Source: Guyanagaster necrorhizus (Eukaryota; Basidiomycota; Agaricomycetes; Agaricales; Physalacriaceae). Taken from it: a stretch of DNA of 64,000 bases. The notes beneath the pieces are model-generated. The model saw only the letters and a list, made by a program, of their open reading frames with translations, was not told where the DNA came from and searched no databases. The translations under genes were made by a program, and so were the position numbers. Location: the NCBI RefSeq assembly GCF_019112545.1, contig NW_025064885.1, positions 62,001 to 126,000 on the forward strand, read 5' to 3'. Of this stretch, positions 1 through 11,200 are shown piece after piece. The first letter of the stretch is position 1; the number at the start of each line of letters is the position of its first letter.

Positions 1-156
1 CTAAAAGAGTCATATGTCCAGGGACTGCCTGAAGAAGAAGTGCACACAGAAAGACATCAGAGTGCAGATAGCTGAGTTATAGAAGGAGACAGATGGACTT
101 GAAGACTCTGAATTAGACTCCAAGATTGAGAAGGTAAAAGATGAGGCTGATGAGTG
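1..156 (+). pseudogene. TE-A gag, nucleocapsid C-terminal end
   Basis: Only the end of Gag is in the window. The frame reads SHMSRDC followed by a lysine-rich stretch and KDIRVQIAEL, which is the second half of a CCHC zinc knuckle (His and last Cys visible) and the conserved tail seen in the other elements here. Gag binds element RNA in the virus-like particle. A premature TAG lies within the tail and the reading ends at TGA 154-156. Pol begins just after in a different frame, as in the other elements. Confidence 0.65.
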
Positions 157-3100
157 AGCAATTCCACTCAGTCAGCTAGAGGACTTCATAGTGTGTTGCC
201 AGTAGCCATAGATTGGATTCATATGCTCTCTGTAGAAAAAAATATTTACACACATTCAAATATACTCAATGTTATCTCTGCTACACAATCACCTAAGAAA
301 TCACCAAAAAAGACTCAACCACCTAAGGGCTGAACAGAGGAAGAGACTTTCACTGAATGGCTCAAGCCCTTTGACACTGAATGAACTTGGCAGGCCATAC
401 AAGAAGGAAAGAAAGAAGAAGCAGTAGCAACACTTAAGGATTGAATTCACTAAATCTGAATCAACAAGATCAACTAAGAGCTGATAAAAGAATTATGAAA
501 AGCAGAGTGAGAGAAGGCTCTGGAATAGTTGGACAAGCTTCAGAGACCAAAGAAGTTCATCCAATAACAGAAGACTTACAGATGGGATCTTATCATGAAG
601 ACACCAATTCAGACCCTCACTAATCAAGAAGACTTCATGGTTATGGCTCTGATTGACAGTGGCTGTACCAGAAGCTCTATTAATTAAGCCTTCATTGATA
701 AGCACTATCTTTCAACCAAAACTACTATAGCTTCTATCCTTATCTACAATGCTGACAGCACCAAGAATCAAGCTGATTCAATCACAGAATTTGTTAAACT
801 CCATCTCATGATTGGAGATTATTTAGAACAAATTGATCTAGCTATAATGGAACTCAGGATCAAAGAGTTGTTTTTAGGGTATGATTGGCTCATCTGATAT
901 AATCTACTCATCAACTGAAAGACCAGATGAATTACCTTCACCTGATGTCAATGCTAGAAAATACTATTTATACTCTCTGATGCAGACCCTGAAGACAATA
1001 AAACAAAGAAATAGAGAATGGGAAAACAATTCTCACAGTAGACTTCAAAGAGGCCCTATAGATATAGGTGATTCATCATACTAATGACCTAGCAGCCAAA
1101 CCAAATAAAGAAAGAGAGGAGAAGACATTTGAAAAAATAGTGTCTGAATAGGCAAGAAACTACCACAACCTCTTTGCTAAAGAAAGTTTTAATGAATTAT
1201 CTGCATCCAAACCCTGGAATCATGCAATTGAATTAGTGCCAAATGCCAGCACTAATCTAGACTGTAAAATATACTCTCTAGGGCATCATGAATAGCAGGA
1301 GCTTGACAAGTTCCTAGAAGAGAATCTCTCAAGTGGACAGACTCAACCATTAAAGTCCCCAATGATATCACCATTCTTCTTCATCAAAAAGAAGAATGGC
1401 AAACTCTGACCAGTATAAGATTACCAGCATTTCAATGAAATGACAATCAAAAACTAATACTCACTCTTGCTTATCTCAGAGCTAATGGACAAGCTCTATG
1501 GAGCCCATTTCTACACTAAGCTTGATATTCAGTGGGAGTATAACAATGTCAGAATCAAGAAAGGAGATAAGTGGAAAGCAGTATTCAAAACTAATTAAGG
1601 GCTGTTCAAACCCACAGTCATATTCTTTGAGCTAACAAACTCTCCAGCTACCTTTTAGTGGATGGTGAATGACATCTTTAAGGATCTCATCACTATGAGA
1701 AAGGTAACAATCTATTTGGATGACATACTCATAATGTCAAAAGACAGAGAGAAACACTGACAACTTGTATGCTAAGTACTTAAGCTGATGAGAAGAAATA
1801 AATTATTTCTCAAGGCCAAGAAGTGTGAGTTTGAGGTATTGAAAACAGAGTACCTAGGTGTCATCATCAGTGAAGAAAGCATTTGAATAGACCTGATCAA
1901 GGTGGCTGGGGTAACAAAGTGGCCAGAACCAATGAAAAAAAAAGAACTACAATCCTTTTCTGGCTTTATAAACTTCTATCACTGCTTTATATGAGATTAT
2001 AGCAAGATCATACAACCCATGACTCAGCTGACTGAGAATGCATTCTGAATCTGAGAGATATCTCAACAGTCAGCCTTTGATGATCTCAAATGGTGATTAG
2101 CAGAGGATATAGTTTTGGCTATCCTCAGCTAGGATGGGAGATTCCAAGTTAAGACAGACTCTAGCAAAGAGGCAATAGGGGTGGTATTATTGCAGGAGCA
2201 GAATGGAAAATAGAGGTCCATCACATTTCTCTCTAAGACACTAACAACAACAGAGAGAAACTATGAAATCTATGACAAGAAGCTCTTGGCCATCATGCTT
2301 GCACTAGCAGAATAGTGACACTATCTCATCAGAGCAATCCAAGTCTTCAAAGTATGGACTGACCACTAAAACCTCTGATATTTCTGACTACTACAGAAAC
2401 TCAACTGCTGACAAGCCTGATAGGTGACAGAGTTATCTGAGTATCAATATACACTCTATTATAAGGCTGACTTAGCAAACAAGAAGGCAGACCTGCTCAG
2501 CCAAAGGGCTGATCATGATCAGAAGGAAGAAGACAACTAGAGAGTAGTACTGCTCAAGCTGGAGCATTTTCAGACAATGATGATGCCAACAAAGGAGGAG
2601 ATACATGACAAGATTCACAGTGCCATATGTTAACCCAATCTGTGAGATCAAGGGATTACAATGTCCTTAAACCATGAGCATAGCATTTTCTGAGACTATG
2701 GCCTTTTTTTCTATAATGAATGATTATATATTCCTTGGAATCAATCACTGTGAGAGAAGATCATAGCCATGAGCTATAATCATGCAATGGCAGAACATCT
2801 GGGGATCACCAAAATGAAGGAGTTGGTACTAAGAGAATACTGATGGCCAAAGATGGAGAAGAATATCAAAGAGTACATGAAGGGGTGCAAGATATGTCAA
2901 AGAGCCAAGTCTTCAACACAAGCCTGTGTAGCACTGTTACATCCAAACAAGATCCCAATGCAACTATAGACACATATTCTAGTCAATATAGTGATAGAAC
3001 TTTCAGAATATAATAGCTATGATGCTATTATCATCATTGTCAATCGCTTCTCAAAAGCAATCATTCTGGTCATATGCTCAATGGAGTTGTCTTTGAAAGA

Positions 3101-4043
3101 GTGGGTAAAATTACTTCAAGATGAAGTCTATGTTAAATATAGCATGCCACAAATCATTATCTCAGATTGTGGACCTTAATTCATCTCAAAATTCATAGAC
3201 AACCTATATCATCTACTTAACATCCACAGTAATGCCTCAACTGCCTACCATCTACAGACAGACAGTCAGATGGAATGCATCAATCAAGAGATTGAAAAAT
3301 ACCTTTGAATGTTTATCAACTACTGGCAGGATGACTGGACTGAGTGGCTGGCACTTGCAGCCTTCTAACATAACAACTGCATTCACTCTGCCACTGATAA
3401 AACTCTCTTCTTTGTCAATTATGGCTGACATCCAATCATTGCCAAAACCACACATGCCCATACAACCACTCCAGCCTCATATGACTTTGCCACAAATATA
3501 GCAAAGATCCACCTTGAAACAGAAACCACACTCTATAAAGCCACCAACACTATGAAAACACAATATGATAAACACTGATGATCAGCCCACTTATATCAAA
3601 TCAATGATAAAATCTGACTTGATACAACAAACCTCTACCTCCCACATCTGAAGTGCAAACTCAATAATAAATGCATCAGCCCCTTCACTATCACAGCAAA
3701 GGTCAGTACAGCTACCTATAAACTCTGACTTTCCTCCATATAGTGAATCCACAATACATTTAATGAAACACTTCTAATCTCATTCATTGCCTCTGCCTTC
3801 TCTAACCAAGAATGATCATCTCCACCACCACCTGATCTGATCAATGATGAAGAACATTATGAGGTCAATCAAGTACTTCACTACAAAACACAATAAATAT
3901 ATAAATATAGTAGTAGTATGACAACAACCATCAACTATCTGATCAGCTGGAAGGGCTACAGACCAGAGTCAAACCAGTGGGTAAATGAATGCCATATGAA
4001 TGCTGATGATGCCATATATGATTATGAATTATCCTTAAATTAA
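157..4043 (+). pseudogene. TE-A pol polyprotein (protease-RT-RNase H-integrase-chromodomain), broken
   Basis: Aspartic protease motif DSGCTRSSIN lies near 655-688. Reverse transcriptase runs about 1360-1980, with the catalytic YLDDIL intact near 1711-1730. RNase H is near 2140-2400, the integrase HHCC zinc region near 2780-2915, and the integrase core near 2990-3400 (DAIIIIVNRFSK and the IISDCGP block). A chromodomain (ISWKGYRPESNQWVNE) lies near 3920-4030, and the frame ends at TAA 4041-4043. Numerous TGA/TAG/TAA codons sit where sister copies have Arg, Gln or Trp codons, so this is a pseudogene inactivated by C-to-T and G-to-A changes. Confidence 0.85.
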
Positions 4044-4076
4044 ACTATTGGGATGATAGTCTTAAAGAGGGGGTAA

Positions 4077-4537
4077 TGTTATGATTTTTTCACTTTTATT
4101 CTCATTCTTGCAGTATTAACCCCTATTTATGCTTAGTCAGAGTGACTATGCTAGCACTTAGAACTGTGGAATAATCTTGATCAGCACAATCAGCCATTGT
4201 CTCTGGTCTCATAGTGACATCCTGACAATAGCATAACAAGTCTTTTGTAGATAACACCACCTCATCAGGACAATAAGCACTATAGCACAGACACTTACAA
4301 TTAGTAGTAGTATATTTAGTAACAGACTTAGTAGTATATAAATAGCATAGACAGCACCATATATTCCTAGTCTTGAACTATCCTTTATCCTACTGCTTTA
4401 CCTTGAGTCAACTACTTGCATTGACCTTGGAATATAACAACTATCAACACATCAAGTAGACTTAAGCATGATTGTATGAACATGATACAGTGCATATTTA
4501 CCACATGTCTTAGTTCACATGTCACTTGAGCCTAACA
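4077..4537 (+). repeat. TE-A 3' LTR (461 bp)
   Basis: Begins TGTTATGATT directly after a purine-rich tract ending GGGGGTAA (about 4058-4076) and ends CCTAACA, giving 5-base terminal inverted ends TGTTA/TAACA. It aligns along its length with the family-1 LTRs of TE-D. It contains a TAGTCTTGAACTA-like block at the place where other LTRs carry the self-priming sequence. Confidence 0.8.
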
Positions 4538-5575
4538 ATAATTTGATTGGAGACTAGAGCTATAAACTCATCCTTTTTCTCAGTGGAATTCCTATTCATT
4601 GACAATACTGGTATTACAGTGTCAGATATGGTATCAAAAAGATATGCTTGGCCTTCAGCATCCTTGACTATTGACAGAGCAGACTTCTTATTCTTGTCTC
4701 CTTTATGCTTCACTTTCTGGCCATGTTTCTTTACTGCTTTTGACTTCTCAATTGTTTTGCCTTTTATTTCTCCTCCTTCAGAGACACAGTAAGGAATTAT
4801 ATGATTGCTGAGTGATAGATATTTTGGGTTGATACAGGAATTGATGCTATTACCAGTTCTTCCTTGAGAAAAGATAGGGCCATAAGCAGAAGTGGTAGTA
4901 GTAAGAGCAATGTCTTTGGCTTTAACATCATATGTGTTAAATAACTGCTGCTGAATGTTGAGGTTATAGCAGATATCCAAGGATGTGTCAGAATTTGATT
5001 TTGTAGAACAATTAATAGATTGTGCAATTGAGGTTTGAATATGTATGAGCTTATCAGACAAAGCATTAAGTATTAGAATACAAAGAAATAGATTGGAGGT
5101 GAATGCACCTATGTTTCAGATACATATGTTGAGCTTGACAATTTAGATATAATGATAGCAAGGTGTTTAGACTGTGAAAAGTGAATATCAAATGCTTTTT
5201 AGATCAAGTTTACTCGAATAATCAGACCTTCCTGCTCCTAACATGTTTTAAGAGCATTTCAGATATTTTTTGCAGACTTATGTCCTGCTATAAAGTCCTT
5301 CTCAGCTTTGATGGCTTTGAGATTCATGAACATGTGAATAGCATAATCATTGGTCTGCCAATTCTGGTAAGCTCAGAGCTTCAGAGATTTGTTGAGATAT
5401 GGTAGACAGTCAAGCAGATGGCCATCAATTCCTCCAGATATAGTGAGACAGTTGAGCATGTCACTGCTCTATTCTCATCATTGTTGACTTTCTTGTCAAG
5501 ATTTGCAGCACTGAATAGAGAGCTTTAAATGGTTATAACTGAAATAGAGAGTTTTATTGCATCAGTGGATAAAGG
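4538..5575 (-). pseudogene. Ty1/copia-type Gag remnant
   Basis: Read on the minus strand, several frames give pieces of a Gag of the UBN2/copia type. One piece is IDGHLLDCLPYLNKSLKL with YQNWQTNDYAI (near 5330-5450). Next comes a block with SAKNI, ALKT and EQEGL spacing (near 5190-5300), then a 179-codon stretch (4522-5061, its last codons running into the LTR) rich in Lys near its end and ending in a linker containing DAEGQAYLFD. The lack of a chromovirus zinc-knuckle or pol match and the spacing of these blocks resemble copia Gag plus linker. No copia protease, integrase or RT is visible. TE-A's LTR abuts its 3' end. The family call is recognition by eye, not a search. Confidence 0.5.
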
Positions 5576-5599
5576 AGTGATCTGCAAGAGTTAGACTGG

Positions 5600-5700
5600 A
5601 GGGCTAGTGGTTGGGACTGTAATAGTGGCTTAGTGGTTTAAAACATGGTTGTCAAAAAATTTTGTAGAATTCAGATTTGAATTATAACTCTCAGCCTAGA
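5600..5700 (+). other. tRNA-like sequence with A and B boxes (possible SINE or decayed tRNA)
   Basis: TGGCTTAGTGG at 5626-5636 matches the RNA polymerase III A box (TRGCNNAGTGG). GATTTGAATT at 5674-5683 equals the B box GGTTCGAATC after three transitions. The boxes are about 48 bases apart, as expected for a tRNA-derived promoter. No convincing cloverleaf was built by eye, so this could be a decayed tRNA gene, the head of a tRNA-derived SINE, or chance. Downstream, two similar CTAGATAAAA...GAGCT blocks (about 5729 and 5800) suggest a repetitive body. Confidence 0.3.
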
Positions 5701-6250
5701 GCTTGAGAAAAACACTTATAATCTGTTAAAATCTGAATCTAGATAAAAGAGAGCTCAGCCTTGATGATGTGTAGACAGACTATATTAGTATTGTACCTAG
5801 ATAAAATAGAGCTGATACAATATAAGTGAAAAACAAATAATATGAATCTAAAGCTCATCTCAGTCTCAATAATATGTAGATAGACTGAGATGAAGTCAAG
5901 ATACTTTACATGTATTTATACATAAACATGATCTCTTGAGGATAATAGAGAAAATAAGACAAAGAGAAGGACAAGTGACAAGAGCAAAGATATAGTGGTA
6001 GTAGAGCAAATAAAGATAAAGTCAATTCTTGGCATCAATCAATAATCTGCTGACTTCAGAGGTAGAAATGATCATTCATATGATGAGGGGAATGTTTTTA
6101 AGCTCTGAGCTTAGAGATCTGACAATGTACTTGGTATTAGCACTGCTAGCTGGGGGTTTAGAGGTGGGAGGTCTGATAATGATGCTCTCCTGACTCAAGA
6201 GTGCAAAAGAGGCTGGTTGGAAAATATTATAAAGGAGAGCCACTCTTTGT
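5701..6250. other. Decayed non-coding stretch, no gene recognised
   Basis: AT-rich and CpG-poor, with no open frame of note on either strand and no LTR ends that I can identify. Two imperfectly repeated segments share GATGTGTAGACAGAC / AATATGTAGATAGAC (around 5776 and 5872). TE-C begins abruptly at about 6251, so its expected 3' LTR has been lost here. Confidence 0.4.
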
Positions 6251-6586
6251 TAAGGGAAATTTCATAGTCTCATATGGCTTTATCAGCATTCAGATTGTGT
6301 TCATAGATTCATTGGTTAGATTCTGAACTGTAACTTTTCTATTTGATGAGATAGTAGATTATGATATGAGAGCTTCCACCACATGCATGAACTTTTTGGA
6401 GTTTATGGTCAAAGACTTGTTTGATTTTATAATATTTCTTATCATCAATCAGATCAGATTCAGGAGTTGGAGGGCTTTTTTGGTTAGAAAAAGCAAACAT
6501 AATGTAGAAGGTGAGGAGTGTTTTGTTAAAGATAAGATGGATGCATCAGGAAGCAGGAAGTTTCAGGCAGTATACAGAGGCACTAA
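6251..6586 (-). pseudogene. TE-C pol 3' end: linker and chromodomain
   Basis: The minus strand gives an integrase-chromodomain linker (KAFQLLN-like Pro-rich block), then the DLIDD..YYKI motif, and a chromodomain with ESNQ and LNADKAI blocks, homologous to the same region of the other elements. Reading stops at about 6251 after DYEISL, where family members have the pol stop and polypurine tract, so the 3' end is truncated. Several Arg/Trp/Gln codons are now stops. The upstream half of the integrase is at 48198-48804. Confidence 0.75.
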
Positions 6587-7051
6587 TGTTACAATTTTTC
6601 CTTTTCTTCTTTCAGATTAACCCCTATTTATGCTTAGTCAGAGTGTTAGAATGAGCACTTGAGACTGTGGAATAAGGCTTAGTCATCACAACTAGCCAAG
6701 TCTGTCATTGTCTTTCAATGCAACAATGTTGCCTGACAATGCACAATCACTCTTTTATATATGGTAGTGATACTCAAGGACAATGAGCACTAAAATAGAG
6801 ATATGCACAATAAGTATATAGTATTATTAGCAATTTTGTACAGTATTTAAGGAGCTCACTCTTGCTAGTAAATCTCCAGCTTCAAGCTAAAGTTTATTCC
6901 ATCTCATTCTACTCTTGAGCTAGTCACACAAAGCCTTGAAGCATAAGGAGTCAACAACAGTACAATAAAGTGAACTCTAATGGAAGGCTTGAATGCAAAG
7001 CCATGTTAGTTTATCATGTGCTAGTTGATCATATGTGGCTTGAGCCTAACA
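6587..7051 (+). repeat. TE-D 5' LTR (465 bp)
   Basis: Runs from TGTTACAATT to GCCTAACA and is equal in length to the 3' copy at 47728-48192. It contains TATTTAAG at 6844-6851 and, 34 bases from the start of that box, AGCTTCAAGCTAA at 6878-6890, which I take as the beginning of R and the self-primer. Confidence 0.92.
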
Positions 7052-7052
7052 A

Positions 7053-7065
7053 TTAGCTCGAAGCT
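7053..7065 (+). promoter_or_regulatory. TE-D primer-binding site (self-priming type)
   Basis: TTAGCTCGAAGCT starts two bases after the LTR end. Its complement, AGCTTCGAGCTAA, matches LTR positions 6878-6890 at 12 of 13 bases. The mismatch is a CpG that reads CA in the 5' LTR and TG in the 3' LTR, so the ancestral pairing was probably perfect. Confidence 0.7.
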
Positions 7066-7106
7066 TTGCCTTCTCTTTCTCAAGCCCAATTGTGCTGAGA
7101 AACTGA

Positions 7107-7683
7107 ATGCCACTAGCAACTACTGCCAATCTTAATCATGACTTCTTTGAATTGATAGCTTCCATCATTAGAATGCTACTAGGGCTTCTAGCCATCATTA
7201 TCCTTTGCTGCAGATGACAATCAGCTACTGCTTGGATAGTCAAGCACTATTAGGCATTTCAGCAGATTTATACTATTCTCTGAAATGTAACCCTAGACTT
7301 ATCTTTCTATGACATCTCTGCCTCCATCTGAATGTCCTTCCAGCCACAAGGATGACCCATATCTAAAGCTGAGTATAGCAACCCACATCTGGGGAGCCTT
7401 CAGGAAGAAGAAGGACCTCGAGACTCTCTCCAATGACCCAGCAGAAACTGTGACCCTGCTCTCACAGGATTCTGGAACCCTTAGACTATGAACATCATCC
7501 AGGAGCCCAAAGAGGTCTCCAGTGATGTCTCTTCAAATGCTCCCATCTCCAGCCATTCCAGCCCTTCAAACATCCCAGAAATTGGAAACCATGCTTGAGA
7601 CTCTCTTGATGCTGCTCAGATGGCTTCAAGACTTTAGACAGCCTCCAACTCCTCTCACTATTCTCTCTATACTACCTCCAAGT
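7107..7683 (+). pseudogene. TE-D ORF1, 5' part (hydrophobic N terminus)
   Basis: The frame from ATG 7107 reads a short leader, then FFELIASII and a leucine/isoleucine-rich segment ending LCC, about 20 residues of strong hydrophobicity typical of a membrane helix. The same segment is present in TE-C, TE-E, TE-G, TE-H and TE-I. It continues to a block around EIGNHA, DSLDA and QMASRL (about 7575-7640), shared with TE-G and TE-I. TE-E then interrupts the frame, and the rest is at 41118 onward. Several CGA/CAG/TGG codons have become stops. No known protein family is recognised. Confidence 0.6.
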
Positions 7684-8200
7684 TGTTAAGCCCAAACTCC
7701 ACGTGACTATCAACATGTGATAAACAGTTCAGAACCTCACACTTCAGGTTAGACTGACTGAGTTCACTGATGTGTTAATAGAAGTGTGTGGTCAAGGCAT
7801 TGCAAGTCACTTGAGATAGGATGGTGAAGAATAAACTTTAGCTTGAAGCTGGGGTATTACAGTGAGAGCTATGCTACTTAAATACTGTTCTGTTATTGTG
7901 CTATAAATAAATATTCACAAAAGATATTGTCTGTCATAGAGCTGTTACCCCTGCTGTTGCCAGGCTCTCCACAAAAGCTGTTGTTATGCTGTTGTGCTGT
8001 TGTCATTGCACTGCAAGTTGAAGACAAAAGGAGTATTATCTCTTCTTTTACAGCACACAGCAATATGCTAGGAGAGTGACCAATTGAGTTGCTGAGCTAA
8101 GCATTCCTATGGTCCTAAGCGCTTGCCTAAGCACCCTGACTAAGCAAAAATAGGAGTCATTTCTGAGGAAAAAAAAAAGAAAATAGGAAAAATCATAACA
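7684..8200 (-). repeat. TE-E 3' LTR (517 bp)
   Basis: Bounded by TGTTAAGCCC at the left and CATAACA at the right (+ strand view). The polypurine tract on the minus strand, ending GGAGGGGGTAA, occupies about 8201-8226 directly upstream of the LTR in element orientation. A TTTAGCTTGAAGCTGG block marks the R start. Confidence 0.9.
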
Positions 8201-8237
8201 TTACCCCCTCCTTAAGACTATCATCCTGATGGTTAAG

Positions 8238-11200
8238 TCAGGGTAAGTCTTCCCTGCTGGAAGGAGGTGGCCAATCTGCTGGACCTCTCAGCCTTTTGGT
8301 GGCAGGCTTCAAATGAGTCAAAGGCATGGTACATTGCTCTTCACTGTATGTCCCCACCATTTCTGGCTCATCCATCGCAGGGTCATTTTTATCGTCCCCT
8401 GTAATATGTCCTCTGTTGTCAGCAGGTTGGTTGTTGTATATCTGGCTAGATATCATCTCCCTTCCTGTTGTCGCTGCACTCTGTTTTGCAGATATAATAT
8501 TGAACATGACTGCTTTTATGTCCAATATATTGATTCTGTGTTCGTAGTCCTGAATCGCATCTTCCATGTTCATGTATTTTTCATTGACCCATTGATTTGA
8601 TTCTGGTCCATATCCCTTTCAGCTGATGAGGTAGTCAATGGTTGTTTTCATGTCTCTGCCTTGTGCTTTAACCTTTCAGGTTTTGTGATTTAGAACTTCA
8701 TCGATTTTATAGTGTTCCTCGTCATCGATGAGTTCTGGTGGCAGTGAAGGTGGTCGTTCTTGATTTGGGAAGGCTGGTGCTACATATGGTGTCAACAATA
8801 TTTTGTTAAAAACATTATGAATTTTCCAAGTTGTGGGAATCTGCAACTTGTATGCAGAGTTTCCTACTTTCTGTAGGACTTTGAATGGTCCTGTTTATTT
8901 ATCTGCAAGTTTTTGTTTCAGCCTTGGTAGATGCAGGTTTGTTGTATCCAACCAAACTTTGTCATTGGTTGAGTATAGGTGGACTGCCTATCAGTGTTTG
9001 TCATATGCTTTTTTCATTGCTGAAGCAGCTTTCTCGAGCACTGTCTTGGTCTCCTCATGGATTGTTGCCATTGAGGTTGCAAAATCCTTTAATGCTGGTG
9101 TTGTCATGTGGGCCTGTCCTGTTTCCACCACTGGTGGATTTCATCTATAGTGCACAAAGAACAGGGTTTTTCCTATTGCTGAGTGAATTCTGTTGTTGTG
9201 TTGAAATGCTGCTAGTGCTAGCCATTCCATCTAATCATCTTGTTGATAGTTGATAAAAAGTCTAAGGTACTTTTCAATTTCTTGGTTGGCCCATTCCATT
9301 TGGCTGTCCATCTGTGGGTGATATGCCATTGAGGCATTTCATTTAATGTTGAGCAGGCAGTACAAATCATTAAGGAATTTGGAGACGAATTATGGTCCTC
9401 TGTCTGAAATCACTACTTGAGGCATGCCATACTTTGCATAAACCTCATCCCATAGTATTTTTGTCCATCCTTCGGATGTCAATTCTGTTGAACAGGTGAT
9501 CAGAATGATTGCCTTCGAGAAGTGATCGACTATAATGATGATGGCATCATAGCTGTCACTCTCAGAAAGTCTGGTTATCATATCCACTGAGATGTAGGTC
9601 CATGGTGATGAAGAGACTTCATTCAGATGCAGTGGGGCTGCTCTGGATTGTGTTAAAGTCTTGCCTCATTGGCAAACCTCACAAGCCTTGACATATCGGA
9701 TGATATCATAGTCTATTTTAAGCCACCAATATTCCCTCAGAACTAATTCCTTTGTTTTAGCGATCCTAAGGTGTCCAGCAGTCACATGATCATGACATAT
9801 GGTGATGATGTCACCCCACAGTCTTTGATCTCTTGGGATATAGATCTGCCCATCATAGCAGATCAATTCCCCTTCCTTTGTCAGCCCTTGCTCATGGTTG
9901 AGTGATGAAGCGATCCTTTGATTCCACTTATGTGAGTCTCGAGTTGTGCTTTTGATGTGTTCATGCATCTCTTCTTCCGTTGGTATGATTATTGCCCAGA
10001 AGTGCTCTGGCCATAATAATACAACTTTCTTGTTGTCGTCTCCTCTCTGGTTATGATTCGCTCTGTGGCTGAGGAAGTCAGCCTTCTTGTTTGCCACTCC
10101 AGCTTTGTGATAGAGTGTATAGTCATACTCTGATAGTTCTGTGACCCATCTGGCTTGTCTGTGATTAAGCTTCTGTGGTTGTCAGAAATATCAAAGGTTT
10201 TGATGATCAGTCCAGATCTCAAAGGTCTGATTGGCTCCAATGAGATAATGCTGCCATTCAGCAAGGGCGAGCATTATAGCAAGAAGTTCTTTATCATAGA
10301 TTTCATAGTTGCACTCCATTATAGTGAGTGCCTTTGACATAAAGGCAACTGGTTGCCATTTGTTGTCTTGTTCCTGTGAGAGTATGGCTCCAATTGTGCC
10401 TTCACTAGAGTTGGCTTCCACTCAGAACTTTTCTTCTTGGCTAGGGATCGCCAAAATGACATCTAAGTTCATTGAACACTGCCTGTTGGGAAATTCCCCA
10501 AGTCTATAGGGAATTCCCAGTTAATTGCATCATGGGTCACACTATTTTGCTATAATCTCAGATAAACTGCCAGTAGAAGTTAGTGAATCCAAGAAATGAT
10601 TGCAGTTCCTTCTTCTTTGTTGGTTCCGGCCATTCAGTTACTCCTGCAATCTTGATGGGGTCCATCCTGATGCTCCTTTCGCTGATAATGACTCCAAGGT
10701 ACTCTGTCTCCAGTACCTCAAATTCACATTTCTCAGCCTTGAGGAAGAGTTGGTGCTTCCTCATTAAGGATAGCACTTGTTGTACTATCCTTTGGTGTTC
10801 CTCCTTGGTTTTGGATATAATGAGAATATCATCCAGATAAATCATCACCTTTCCAATGGCAATGAGATCTTTAAAGATATCATTCATCATCCACTGAAAG
10901 GTGGCTGGTGAATTAGTGAGTCTGAAGAATATAACTATCAGTTCGAACAAACCATGGTTGGTTTGAAAAGCAGCCTTTCATTCATCACCCTCTTTGATGC
11001 ATACATTGTTGTATCTCCACCAAACGTCTAGTTTGGTGTAGTACTTTGCACCCCAGAGTTTGTCCATTAGTTCCATGATCAATAGAAGTGGATAATGGTT
11101 CTTGATCATCATCTCATTGAGCTTCTGATAATCTTGTACTGGTCAGAGTTTCCTGTCCTTCTTTTTAATGAAAAAGAAGGGGGACACTATCGGTGACTTT

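Larger units (their letters stand above)
1..4537 (+). mobile_element. TE-A: 5'-truncated Ty3/gypsy chromovirus
   Basis: Degenerate LTR retrotransposon read on the + strand. The window starts inside the gag nucleocapsid region, so the 5' LTR and most of gag lie outside. Domains follow in the order nucleocapsid, protease, reverse transcriptase, RNase H, integrase, chromodomain, then a polypurine tract and a 3' LTR. This is the Ty3/gypsy order with a C-terminal chromodomain. Many in-frame stops are present. It belongs with the family-1 elements TE-D and TE-I by LTR ends (TGTTA...CCTAACA) and protein similarity. The base run after the LTR is ATAAT, but its target-duplication partner is outside the window. 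Confidence 0.9.

Noticed and set aside
8313..8600. Open frames of 73-95 codons on the + strand opposite TE-E pol
   Set aside because: They are antisense shadows of the chromodomain-region coding sequence and have no protein-like similarity of their own. The same pattern appears opposite every pol.
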